Shown here: piece after piece, positions 1 through 8,218 of the stretch
Layout of the letters: every line of letters begins with the position of its first letter
Numbering within the stretch: position 1 is the first letter of the stretch
From: Sideroxydans sp. CL21
GTDB taxonomy: Bacteria > Pseudomonadota > Gammaproteobacteria > Burkholderiales > Gallionellaceae
Reading direction: 5' to 3'
Assembly: GCF_902459525.1 (NCBI RefSeq)
Contig: NZ_LR699166.1
Coordinates: 2,058,501-2,122,500, forward strand
DNA length: 64,000 nt
Notes under the pieces: generated by a model
The model's input: only the letters and a program-made list of their open reading frames with translations
Databases searched by the model: none
Told to the model about the DNA's origin: nothing
Position numbers and translations under genes: made by a program

Positions 1-234
1 ATCCAGTCCCGCAGCAGCAATGCGTTTGCTCAACCGCTCACAGGCGGCTTCGTCCAGCAGCACGGCATAGCGCGGCTGGAAACGCTGGCATTGTTCGAAC
101 AGGAGTTCGTCTTGTTGTTGCGCGGTCAGCGCAATGATGCGGTATTTGTCGGGATGACGCGAGACCACGTCCAGTGTGCTTTTGCCGATGCTGCCGGTTG
201 AACCGAGCACGGTGAGTCGGGTGAGCTTGCTCAT
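1..234 (-). CDS. dxr: 1-deoxy-D-xylulose 5-phosphate reductoisomerase, N-terminal part (cut by window edge)
   Basis: The first 78 codons of DXR, the NADPH-dependent enzyme that turns DXP into MEP in the non-mevalonate isoprenoid pathway. The N-terminus reads [20 protein letters not shown], carrying the GSTGSIG dinucleotide-binding loop typical of the family, then [12 protein letters not shown]. The ATG at 234 overlaps the cdsA stop in an ATGA arrangement, so the two are probably translationally coupled. The rest of the gene lies outside the window. It directly follows cdsA and uppS, the usual betaproteobacterial order. Confidence 0.95.
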   Translation of the reverse strand, partial: MSKLTRLTVLGSTGSIGKSTLDVVSRHPDKYRIIALTAQQQDELLFEQCQRFQPRYAVLLDEAACERLSKRIAAAGLD

Positions 235-1055
235 TCCAGCCTTTGCAGAATGAGCGCGATACCCGCGAATGGCAAGGTCGAAGTCAGGGCATCGATGCGA
301 TCCAGCAGGCCACCGTGTCCGGGCAGCAACGCTCCGCTGTCTTTGACCCCGGCCTGGCGTTTGACAGCAGACTCGAACAAGTCGCCGATCACGGCCAGTG
401 CCACCCACCACCATCCGGCGACGATGATACCGGGGAACAGCGGATAATGTTTGTACAGACCGCTCGCCCAGCCAACGACAAGCACATATACGGTCACACC
501 GATCATGGCGCCGAGGACGCCCTCCCAGGTCTTGCCGGGGCTGATCGAGGGTGCCAGTTTGTTCTTGCCGAAGCGCTTGCCGGTAAAATAAGCCGAGATA
601 TCAGCCATCATCACCATCGTCATTGCGAACAGCAATATCCACGGACTGAAAGCGCGCAGGTCGATCATTGCCAAACCGGTAGGCAAGAGCACAATCCAGC
701 CAACCAATCCCATCAACCATCGATTCTGCGGGCGCCAGCCCAGCATCAACCAGGCGGGAACTACCAATACCCACAGCAACACAGCCATGGCATACCACGC
801 CAGATGCAACATATTCTGCTGCTCCAGTGCGACACTGTTATCGAACCACAGTATGCCTGCCATGATCGCCAGGGTCAGTGCCCAATAGGCAGTGGCTGTA
901 CGCCCGTTCAATCCGGACAACCTTGCCCATTCCACCGCACCTTGCCACATCACGACCAATATCAATACCTGCCAGCCCGCAGCTGGCAGGCCGAACAAGG
1001 CTGCAAGGAACAATACGAACAATATGATCGCAGTGATGATGCGCTGCTTAAGCAT
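231..1055 (-). CDS. cdsA: Phosphatidate cytidylyltransferase
   Basis: Makes CDP-diacylglycerol from CTP and phosphatidic acid at the inner membrane, the branch point of phospholipid synthesis. The 274-aa protein is a polytopic membrane protein with about eight hydrophobic segments. The family signature lies near the C-terminus: SAVKR, then [12 protein letters not shown] and LLDRIDAL, with the conserved Asp and His-Gly-Gly residues. A second conserved stretch, SPGKTWEG, sits mid-protein. Length is normal. The start overlaps the end of uppS by 8 bp and the stop overlaps the dxr start, so it belongs to one minus-strand operon. Confidence 0.97.
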   Translation of the reverse strand: MLKQRIITAIILFVLFLAALFGLPAAGWQVLILVVMWQGAVEWARLSGLNGRTATAYWALTLAIMAGILWFDNSVALEQQNMLHLAWYAMAVLLWVLVVPAWLMLGWRPQNRWLMGLVGWIVLLPTGLAMIDLRAFSPWILLFAMTMVMMADISAYFTGKRFGKNKLAPSISPGKTWEGVLGAMIGVTVYVLVVGWASGLYKHYPLFPGIIVAGWWWVALAVIGDLFESAVKRQAGVKDSGALLPGHGGLLDRIDALTSTLPFAGIALILQRLE

Positions 1056-1815
1056 TGGTCTTGCCCTCGCTCAATTGTTCACTGGTGCGCCCGAAACGAC
1101 GTTCGCGTTTTTGATAGGATTGGATGGCTGATTCCAGCTCGGCGCGGTCGAACGCCGGCCACAAGGTATCGGTAAAATACAGCTCGGTGTAAGCCAATTG
1201 CCACAGCAGGAAGTTGCTGATGCGTTGTTCGCCGCCGGTGCGGATGAACAAGTCCGGCTCCGGCGCGTAGTGCATGGAAAGGTAAGGGGCGAGCTCTTCT
1301 TCTTCGAAAGCGGTGGCACGTTCGGGATGCGCCTGGCTCAGGGCATGCATCGCCTGCATGATATCCCAGCGCCCGCCGTAATTTGCGGCAATAGTCAGCG
1401 TCAGGCTCGTGTTATTGGCGGTGAGTTGCTCGGCCTCTTCGATGTAACGCACAAGCTGCGACTCAAACCGACTGCGGTCGCCGATGACTTTCAAGCGGAT
1501 GTTGTTCTCATGCAGCTTGCCGACTTCGCGTTCCAGCATCTTGAGGAACAGCTGCATCAGGAAAGATACTTCATCGGCAGGACGCCGCCAGTTCTCGCTG
1601 CTGAAAGCGAACAGCGTCAGGTACTCCACCCCCAGCTGGCGGCACGCCTTGACCATCTCGCGCACCGTTTCCACGCCGCGCTGATGTCCCATGACACGCG
1701 GCATGAAGCGCTGCTTCGCCCAGCGACCATTGCCATCCATGATGATGGCGATGTGACGCGGGACAGTCGTAATGTCGGGAATCGTGCGGGTGGAACTGAA
1801 AAAGGGCAGCGCCAT
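1048..1815 (-). CDS. uppS: Undecaprenyl diphosphate synthase (cis-prenyltransferase)
   Basis: Condenses isopentenyl diphosphate onto farnesyl diphosphate in cis, giving the C55 carrier lipid for peptidoglycan and O-antigen synthesis. The 255-aa protein shows the expected N-terminal motif [13 protein letters not shown] with the catalytic Asp, then [11 protein letters not shown], and the C-terminal [19 protein letters not shown] with RTGGE and SNFLLWQ. Length fits the family. The ATG at 1815 lies 15 bp downstream of the frr stop, and the 3' end overlaps cdsA. Confidence 0.97.
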   Translation of the reverse strand: MALPFFSSTRTIPDITTVPRHIAIIMDGNGRWAKQRFMPRVMGHQRGVETVREMVKACRQLGVEYLTLFAFSSENWRRPADEVSFLMQLFLKMLEREVGKLHENNIRLKVIGDRSRFESQLVRYIEEAEQLTANNTSLTLTIAANYGGRWDIMQAMHALSQAHPERATAFEEEELAPYLSMHYAPEPDLFIRTGGEQRISNFLLWQLAYTELYFTDTLWPAFDRAELESAIQSYQKRERRFGRTSEQLSEGKTNA

Positions 1816-1830
1816 TATCGATGGCCCGTC

Positions 1831-2388
1831 TTACACGGCCATTAAATCGGCTTCTTTAACCTGCAGGGCTTTGTCGATTTCGGCAACGAAGCGGTCGGTC
1901 AGTTTTTGAACATCGTCCTGCGCGCGACGCTCTTCGTCCTCGCCGACTTCCTTGTCTTTAAGCAGCTTTTTCAGTTGCTCGTTCGCATCGCGACGGATGT
2001 TGCGCACGGCGACCTTTGCGTCTTCGCCTTCATTCTTGACCACCTTGATCAAGTCGCGGCGGCGTTCTTCGGTCAGCATCGGCATCGGCACACGTATCAG
2101 ATCGCCATTGGTGGCCGGGTTCAAGCCCAGGTCGGAATCGCGGATCGCCTTTTCGATCGGACCGATCATGTTTTTCTCATACGGCTGCACGCCGATCGTA
2201 CGCGCATCGGTCAATGTGATATTTGCCACCTGATTCACCGCCGTCGGACTGCCGTAGTAGTCCACCATCACGTGATCCAGAATGCCGGTATGCGCACGTC
2301 CTGTGCGGATCTTGCTCAAGTCCGTTTTGAGTGCTTCCAGCGACTTGTTCATTTTTTGTTCGACGTTCTTTTTGATGTCAGCAATCAT
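1831..2388 (-). CDS. frr: Ribosome recycling factor
   Basis: RRF splits post-termination ribosomes together with EF-G. The 185-aa length is exactly that of typical bacterial RRF. The protein has the family features: N-terminal helix [20 protein letters not shown], the domain II region [18 protein letters not shown], and the C-terminal [15 protein letters not shown] helix. A GGAGAA Shine-Dalgarno lies 7 bases before the ATG. It follows pyrH as usual, but here a 142-bp palindromic element separates the two genes. Confidence 0.97.
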   Translation of the reverse strand: MIADIKKNVEQKMNKSLEALKTDLSKIRTGRAHTGILDHVMVDYYGSPTAVNQVANITLTDARTIGVQPYEKNMIGPIEKAIRDSDLGLNPATNGDLIRVPMPMLTEERRRDLIKVVKNEGEDAKVAVRNIRRDANEQLKKLLKDKEVGEDEERRAQDDVQKLTDRFVAEIDKALQVKEADLMAV

Positions 2389-2404
2389 CTTCGTTCTCCG
2401 TCAA

Positions 2405-2546
2405 GGATGCCTTTAAAAATTCAAATTTCTAAGCTAGGCAAGGCGCGAGCAAAAAATCACGACGCAGCATATAGCCTAATATGTAAGGAGTTATTTTTTG
2501 CGAGCAACGCAGCATAGCGACGAAAGTTGGGATTTTAAAGGCATCC
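2405..2546. repeat. MITE-like imperfect palindromic element between pyrH and frr
   Basis: The ends are perfect 14-bp inverted repeats: GGATGCCTTTAAAA at 2405-2418 and its complement at 2533-2546. The interior is also an imperfect palindrome: each half, read inward, contains GAGCAAAAAAT or CTCGCAAAAAAT, followed by an AT-rich centre (CATATAGCCTAATATG). The element starts 1 bp after the pyrH stop codon. There is no ORF of its own. The structure suggests a non-autonomous mobile repeat or REP-type sequence that forms a long hairpin in the operon mRNA. I saw no second copy in this window. Confidence 0.75.
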
Positions 2547-2547
2547 T

Positions 2548-3267
2548 TCAATCACAGTGTACAAGCGTTCCTTCATCCTGCCCCATCACCACACGCTTCA
2601 AGGCGCCCGCCTTGAATATGCTAAAAACGATAATGGGCAGCTTCTGGTCGCGGCACAGCGTCAATGCCGTGGCGTCCATCACCTTCAAATCCTTGCCGAT
2701 GGCTTCATCGAAACTCACCTTCTGGTAACGCACAGCCGAGGGATCTTTCTTCGGATCAGCGGTATACACGCCGTCCACCTTGGTCGCCTTGATGACGACT
2801 TCGGCATCCATTTCCACTCCGCGCAAAGCCGCCGCCGTGTCGGTGGTAAAGAACGGACTGCCAATACCCGCCGCGAAGATCACAACCTTGCCGTCTTCCA
2901 GATAACGCAGGGCTTTGCCGCGTATGAACGGCTCGGCCACTTGTTCCAGATTCAGTGCCGACTGCACACGGCATTCCAGTCCGCCGCGCGTCATCGCATC
3001 CTGCAAAGCCATCGAATTCATCACCGTGGCCAGCATGCCCATGTAATCGGCGGTGGCCCTATCCATCCCGGCTGCCGCCGGAGCCACACCGCGGAAGATA
3101 TTTCCGCCACCGATCACGATTGCCACTTCGACACCCAGCTCGGTCACTTCCTTGATCTCGGCCACGATGCGCTCGACGACTGTACGGTTGATCCCGTAGC
3201 TGTCATCGCCCATCAAGGCTTCACCGGAAAGTTTAAGCAGGATACGTTTGTAGGCGGGAGCAGTCAT
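2548..3267 (-). CDS. pyrH: UMP kinase
   Basis: Phosphorylates UMP to UDP with ATP in pyrimidine nucleotide synthesis; a member of the amino acid kinase fold, usually hexameric and feedback-inhibited by UTP. The 239-aa sequence begins with [13 protein letters not shown] and contains [13 protein letters not shown], the nucleotide-binding Gly-rich loop, plus [18 protein letters not shown] and [13 protein letters not shown]. Length is typical. An AAGGAAA stretch precedes the ATG. It lies 15 bp downstream of tsf. Confidence 0.97.
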   Translation of the reverse strand: MTAPAYKRILLKLSGEALMGDDSYGINRTVVERIVAEIKEVTELGVEVAIVIGGGNIFRGVAPAAAGMDRATADYMGMLATVMNSMALQDAMTRGGLECRVQSALNLEQVAEPFIRGKALRYLEDGKVVIFAAGIGSPFFTTDTAAALRGVEMDAEVVIKATKVDGVYTADPKKDPSAVRYQKVSFDEAIGKDLKVMDATALTLCRDQKLPIIVFSIFKAGALKRVVMGQDEGTLVHCD

Positions 3268-3282
3268 GGACGTGGTTTCCTT

Positions 3283-4194
3283 TTAGCCTTTCTTGACAGA
3301 AGCTGCGGAAGCAGCGGCAGCAGCAACTTCTGCAGCGTAGTCTTCCACTTTCTTTTCGATGCCTTCTCCAACCACGAACATCTGGAAAGCAGATACCGAA
3401 GCGCCCTTGCTCTTCAGCAATTGCTCTATGGTCTGCTTGCCATCTTCAGCCTTGACGAAAACCTGGCCCAGCAAAGTGACTTCCTTGAGGAATTTTTGCA
3501 CGGTGCCTTCGGCGATCTTTTCCAGCATCGCCTCCGGCTTGCCGGATTCCTTGGCTTTCTCGATCGCGATACGGCGTTCGGTGGCAATGTCTTCCGGATT
3601 CACGCCGGATGCATCGACAGACTTTGGCTTGCTCGCAGCGATATGCATCGCCAGATCCTTGCCCAGGGACTCGTCGCCGCCGGTGTAATTCACCATCACA
3701 CCGATCTTGTTGCCATGCAGATAAGTCGCCAGCTTGCCGGTGGCGGTCGAGTAGCGCTCGATACGGCGCACGCTGAGATTCTCGCCCAGCTTCATCACCA
3801 GCGCCATGCGGGTTTCTTCAACCGTGCCTGTACCATTTGCAATCGGCAATGCCAGCAACGCGTCGATGTCGGCCGGGTCCTTTTGCGCAACGGTTTGGGC
3901 CACGTTCCTGGCAAACGCCATAAAGTCGTCGTTCTTGGCCACGAAGTCGGTTTCGCAATTCACTTCCGCCACAGCGCCGGTCTTGCCGTCAGCCGCGAGG
4001 AACGACCCGATCACACCTTCAGCCGTCACGCGGGAAGCAGCTTTGCTGGCCTTCGCACCGCTCTTGATACGCATCAATTCTTCAGCCGCCTTGAAGTCGC
4101 CATTGGTCTCGACCAGCGCCTTTTTACATTCCATCATGCCGAGGCCGGTAGCCTCGCGCAGTTCTTTCACCATGCTTGCGGTGATTTCTGCCAT
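3283..4194 (-). CDS. tsf: Translation elongation factor Ts
   Basis: Nucleotide exchange factor for EF-Tu. The 303-aa protein starts [20 protein letters not shown], followed by [14 protein letters not shown], both diagnostic of the N-terminal UBA-like domain. The core subdomain carries [12 protein letters not shown] and the C-terminal part [16 protein letters not shown] strong AGGAG lies 6 bases before the ATG. A hairpin-plus-U-tract lies between rpsB and tsf, so transcription reaching tsf is probably attenuated. Confidence 0.97.
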   Translation of the reverse strand: MAEITASMVKELREATGLGMMECKKALVETNGDFKAAEELMRIKSGAKASKAASRVTAEGVIGSFLAADGKTGAVAEVNCETDFVAKNDDFMAFARNVAQTVAQKDPADIDALLALPIANGTGTVEETRMALVMKLGENLSVRRIERYSTATGKLATYLHGNKIGVMVNYTGGDESLGKDLAMHIAASKPKSVDASGVNPEDIATERRIAIEKAKESGKPEAMLEKIAEGTVQKFLKEVTLLGQVFVKAEDGKQTIEQLLKSKGASVSAFQMFVVGEGIEKKVEDYAAEVAAAAASAASVKKG

Positions 4195-4231
4195 GTCATA
4201 CTCCTAATGATTTCAACTAAATTCAGGTTAC

Positions 4232-4254
4232 AAAAAAGGGGGCTTGCGCCCCCT
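4232..4254 (-). terminator. Rho-independent terminator or attenuator between rpsB and tsf
   Basis: Read on the minus strand, a 7-bp perfect stem AGGGGGC/GCCCCCT with a 4-base loop is followed at once by six T residues. It lies directly after the rpsB stop and before the tsf Shine-Dalgarno. No tsf promoter is evident in the short gap, so it probably acts as a partial terminator setting the S2:EF-Ts ratio. An attenuator at this position is known in enterobacteria; its effect here is inferred. Confidence 0.85.
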
Positions 4255-4271
4255 CGTTGCGGGAAGGCTGC

Positions 4272-4994
4272 TTACGCGGCGCTTTCCGCAACTTGTGCTG
4301 TCAACTCGTTCAATGCTTGTTCGCGGCCTTCCAGAACCGCATCGGCCACGCCGCGTGCATACAGGCGGATCGCCTGGCTGGAGTCGTCGTTACCGGGAAT
4401 GATGAAGTCCACGCCGAGCGGGCTATGGTTGGTATCCACCACGCCGATGACCGGGATGCCCAACTTCTGTGCTTCGGTGACGGTGCCCTTTTGGTAGCCG
4501 ACGTCGATCACGAAGATGGCGGAAGGCAGACCTTGCAGATCCTTGATGCCGCCCAGGCTACGATCCAGCTTTTCCAGTTCGCGGCGGAACATCAGGCCTT
4601 CTTTCTTGGACACTTTGTCGATGCTGCCGTCTTCGATCATGCCTTCCAGTTCGCGCAGGCGCTTGATAGACAGCTGTACAGTCTTGAAGTTGGTCAGCAT
4701 ACCGCCCAGCCAACGGTGATCAACGAATGGGGAGCCGCAGCGTTGAGCTTCCTCGCGGATAATTTCGCGCGCCTGGCGTTTGGTTGCCACAAACAGGACA
4801 GTGCCCTTCTTTGCGGAAATCTTGCGCACTTCCTTCAGCGCGTCGTTGAACATCACGACGGTTTTTTCCAGGTTGACGATGTGAATCTTGTTGCGATGGC
4901 CGAAGATATAAGGGGCCATCTTGGGATTCCAGAAACGGGTCTGGTGACCGAAATGGACACCCGCCTCCAGCATTTGACGCATGGTTACTTGCAT
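4272..4994 (-). CDS. rpsB: 30S ribosomal protein S2
   Basis: Small-subunit protein S2, first gene of the rpsB-tsf operon. The 240-aa sequence begins [20 protein letters not shown] and includes [12 protein letters not shown] and GMLTNFKT, both typical of S2. I chose the ATG at 4994 over an in-frame TTG four codons upstream, because GGAG lies six bases before this ATG and the N-terminus then matches the family. A good sigma70 promoter lies about 130 bp upstream. Confidence 0.97.
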   Translation of the reverse strand: MQVTMRQMLEAGVHFGHQTRFWNPKMAPYIFGHRNKIHIVNLEKTVVMFNDALKEVRKISAKKGTVLFVATKRQAREIIREEAQRCGSPFVDHRWLGGMLTNFKTVQLSIKRLRELEGMIEDGSIDKVSKKEGLMFRRELEKLDRSLGGIKDLQGLPSAIFVIDVGYQKGTVTEAQKLGIPVIGVVDTNHSPLGVDFIIPGNDDSSQAIRLYARGVADAVLEGREQALNELTAQVAESAA

Positions 4995-5121
4995 TTGATA
5001 CTCCAATCGTTAAGGGTTAAGTCTTCCACCCGTCAGCCTGATCCCTCTTAAGGGACACCCCAACATGAACGAGTGTGTGAATTACCGTTTGTCCAGTTGT
5101 TGCCGGATAAACAGGGCGCGC

Positions 5122-5150
5122 ATTGTAACCGAAGCGGCGCTTTGACTCAA
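5122..5150 (-). promoter_or_regulatory. Sigma70 promoter of rpsB-tsf
   Basis: On the minus strand, TTGAGT (complement of 5145-5150) is followed by exactly 17 bp and TACAAT (complement of 5122-5127). The -35 matches consensus at four of six bases and the -10 at five of six. The predicted start near 5115 gives a leader of about 120 nt before rpsB, long enough to hold an autoregulatory S2-binding structure, though I did not resolve one. Confidence 0.75.
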
Positions 5151-5202
5151 CGTTTGGATTTCGGAGATTGGAATGAAGGTACAGGCGATTGCCTTGGAGC
5201 CG

Positions 5203-6144
5203 CTAGACCAGCTTGTGCGGATTTTCAATCATCTGCTGATAGATCAGGCTTTGCAGAATGACGCTGTCGTTCGCCTGCATATCCTGAAACTCGATGCCGT
5301 GACGAATTAGTGCAGTTTTTGAATGATCTGCCGGATCAACAGTGAATACGGCACGAATAATGCCCTTAAGCGACAGGTAGGCATCGATATTGTGCAACTG
5401 CACGCGGAAAGCCAGATTGAGGATATCGCCCTTGTCGCCCAGCGTTTGTCTGGCCTCGAGGGATACTCCATGGGCGCTGATGTCGGAAATAAGAGCGGAA
5501 ACTTGTTTCTCAGCACCGTTCTTTGTGTCCTGCACTGCCGCGATGATGCGCGTTTTCACCCTGGGGGCTTTGCGTATCATGATTCCCTGAATATTGTCCG
5601 GGAATGATAAATGCATGTACTCAAAGGGAATCTTGCATATCCGCTCTATCGTGCAGGCAAAACCGAAAGCATTCTGTCCGGAGAAAGATCGCATCACGAG
5701 CTTTTCTTTTTCCATCAACTGCAGCCGCAAGCCGTTGGCGGTAATCGGCATGGAAACCAGCAGACTGGCCCCTCTGAGAAACCCGATGACTTTGACCGTA
5801 AAGCGTTCGCGGGTCAATTGCGCAGGGGGTTCGAGCTGCAACCTATCCTCCACCTTTAGCTTCATGTCGTCGAAAGTAAAGGTCCTGTCGGCTTCCTTTA
5901 CCCCGGACAGGTCGGCAGGTGATGCTTCGTCGGCAAAAAAACTGTCATCTGCACTCTCGAAGCCGGATGGCATTTCCAGGAGCAGTTCGTGACAAGCTCC
6001 GCCAGCAAGCAAAGCCTCGCGGTGCGCGTCGTCGCGAACCAGATCGCCCTCGTTCAAAAGCAGGTTCCGATTCTGGTCATACAATGCCCAGGGAATCGGT
6101 TTGCCGACTACGATTTCATCGCTATTAACTAAGATAAGGCTCAT
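5203..6144 (-). CDS. PilZ-domain protein, probable cyclic di-GMP receptor
   Basis: A 313-aa soluble protein. The C-terminal half holds a PilZ domain: RKAPR (RxxxR) at about residue 200 and DISAHG (DxSxxG) some 30 residues later, the two motifs that grip c-di-GMP. The preceding part, with TVKVIGFLRGASLLVSMP and GLRLQLMEKEKLVMRSFSG, resembles the YcgR-like N-terminal domain that packs against PilZ. The ATG at 6144 is preferred over TTG at 6147; no clear Shine-Dalgarno is visible for either. No flagellar gene is nearby, so calling it a flagellar brake would be a guess. It follows glnB by 75 bp on the same strand. Confidence 0.85.
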   Translation of the reverse strand: MSLILVNSDEIVVGKPIPWALYDQNRNLLLNEGDLVRDDAHREALLAGGACHELLLEMPSGFESADDSFFADEASPADLSGVKEADRTFTFDDMKLKVEDRLQLEPPAQLTRERFTVKVIGFLRGASLLVSMPITANGLRLQLMEKEKLVMRSFSGQNAFGFACTIERICKIPFEYMHLSFPDNIQGIMIRKAPRVKTRIIAAVQDTKNGAEKQVSALISDISAHGVSLEARQTLGDKGDILNLAFRVQLHNIDAYLSLKGIIRAVFTVDPADHSKTALIRHGIEFQDMQANDSVILQSLIYQQMIENPHKLV

Positions 6145-6219
6145 CAAAGGGGCCGGGGCACAACTGCATTATTGGCAGATGGATTCGCAATCCACCCGGT
6201 TTATAAACAGCAACAATAA

Positions 6220-6591
<372 letters not shown>

Positions 6592-8196
6592 CTAAAAGTC
6601 ATCCTGATAACGTACCGTGATCGGATAGCGCCAGTCCTTTCCGAATCCGCGATCCGTGATGCGGACTCCCACCGGTGCCTGACGGCGCTTGTATTCGGCG
6701 ATGCGGATGAGTTTCACCACACGCACAACGTCGGCTTCGGCGTATCCGATGTCCACAATCTGGGCGATGTTCATGTTTTTCTCGACATAGCAGGCCATGA
6801 TGGCATCAAGAACATCATAAGGCGGCAGGTTGTCCTGATCGGTCTGATCGGGTTTCAGTTCGGCACTGGGCGGCCGCGTGATGATGCGTTCCGGGATCAC
6901 CCTGCCCATGCTATTGCGCCACTTGGCCAGGCGATACACCCAGGTCTTGCTCACATCCTTGAGTACGGCAAAACCGCCGGCCATGTCGCCGTAGAGCGTT
7001 GCATAGCCGACCGTCATTTCGGATTTGTTGCCGGTGGTCAACACCAGCGAGCCGGTCTTGTTGGACAGCGCCATCAGCAAGGTACCGCGTATGCGTGCCT
7101 GCAGGTTCTCTTCCGTGGTATCGGCAGGCAATCCCCTGAACAAGGGTGAAAGTGTCTCTTGCAGGGCAGAAAAGGCTGGCAGGATATCCAGCTCTTCATA
7201 GCGCACGCCGAGCAATTTCACCATCTCGCGCGAGTCGTCTATGCTCATCTGAGCGGTGTAAGGCGACGGCATCATCACGGCAAGCACTTTGTCCGCACCC
7301 AGCGCATCCACTGCCACTGCCATCGTCAGTGCGGAATCGATCCCCCCGGACAAGCCCAGCAGCACTCCCGGAAAGCGGTTCTTTTGGATATAGTCCCGCA
7401 CGCCGACGCACAAGGCCCGGTAGATGCTGGCTTCATCCTTGAGCACGGCCTGCTGCTCTCCCCCCGACAACTTTCCGTCTTTCAATTCGACGATGCCCAG
7501 CAATTCATCGAATGCGGCGAACTGATCAATCAGCTTCCCGTCCGCATCCATCGTGAACGAACCTCCGTCGAACACCAGTTCGTCCTGCCCACCCACCATG
7601 TTGGCATATATCACCGGCAGGCCGGTCTCCGCTATACGGTCACGCACCGTGTCGTAACGCGTTGCCTGTTTGTCGAAGTGATACGGCGACGCATTCAATA
7701 CCAGCAGCATCTGTGCGCCCGCTTCCTTCGCGTTCATTGCCGCCCGCTCGTGCCACACGTCCGCACAGATGACGATACCAAATACGATGCCGTCCATCTC
7801 GAGCAGGCACGGCTTATTGCCGCTCTCAAAATAGCGCTCCTCATCGAACACACTGTGGTTGGGCAGGGAATGCTTGTGATAGGTTGCGGTGATCTTGCCA
7901 TCGCTGAGTATCGAGGCAGCGTTGTAAATATCTTTCCCGACCTTGTGCGGATGGCCGACGATCAGCGTAATACCCTGCGCTTGCCGTGCCAAATCGCGCA
8001 AGACTTTCTCACAGGCTTGATAAAACCCGTCGCGCAACAACAGATCTTCCGGCGGATAGCCGCACAGGCCGAGTTCAGGAGTCAGTAAAATTGCAGCGCC
8101 CTGCGCTTTGGCTCGCTTGGCATACTCGGCGATCTTGCCGGCATTACCAACCAGGTCTCCGACGGTACAATTGATCTGTGCGATTGCGATCTTCAT
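6592..8196 (-). CDS. nadE: Glutamine-dependent NAD+ synthetase
   Basis: Final step of NAD synthesis: amidation of nicotinate adenine dinucleotide with ammonia channelled from glutamine. The 534-aa protein is the two-domain form. The N-terminal nitrilase-type glutaminase has the Glu-Lys-Cys triad at E41 (LTPELGLCGYPP), K108 (YHKHSLPN) and C144 (VICADVW). The C-terminal ATP-pyrophosphatase domain has SGGIDS at residues 283-288. It sits 22 bp after the EF-hand protein gene and 33 bp before glnB, so the three probably share a transcript. Confidence 0.97.
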   Translation of the reverse strand: MKIAIAQINCTVGDLVGNAGKIAEYAKRAKAQGAAILLTPELGLCGYPPEDLLLRDGFYQACEKVLRDLARQAQGITLIVGHPHKVGKDIYNAASILSDGKITATYHKHSLPNHSVFDEERYFESGNKPCLLEMDGIVFGIVICADVWHERAAMNAKEAGAQMLLVLNASPYHFDKQATRYDTVRDRIAETGLPVIYANMVGGQDELVFDGGSFTMDADGKLIDQFAAFDELLGIVELKDGKLSGGEQQAVLKDEASIYRALCVGVRDYIQKNRFPGVLLGLSGGIDSALTMAVAVDALGADKVLAVMMPSPYTAQMSIDDSREMVKLLGVRYEELDILPAFSALQETLSPLFRGLPADTTEENLQARIRGTLLMALSNKTGSLVLTTGNKSEMTVGYATLYGDMAGGFAVLKDVSKTWVYRLAKWRNSMGRVIPERIITRPPSAELKPDQTDQDNLPPYDVLDAIMACYVEKNMNIAQIVDIGYAEADVVRVVKLIRIAEYKRRQAPVGVRITDRGFGKDWRYPITVRYQDDF

Positions 8197-8218
8197 TTTT
8201 GCACTCTACTCAAAAACA

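Noticed and set aside
243-1175. Long open frame on the plus strand opposite cdsA
   Set aside because: Lies antisense to cdsA and uppS; composition is His/Gln-rich as expected of a shadow frame, with no ribosome site.
2557-4497. 646-codon plus-strand open frame across pyrH and tsf
   Set aside because: Antisense to pyrH, tsf and rpsB, which are certain genes; no Shine-Dalgarno and no recognisable protein motifs.
5203-6144. Naming the PilZ protein YcgR
   Set aside because: PilZ motifs are clear, but no flagellar genes are near and the N-terminal domain match is loose, so I give no gene symbol.
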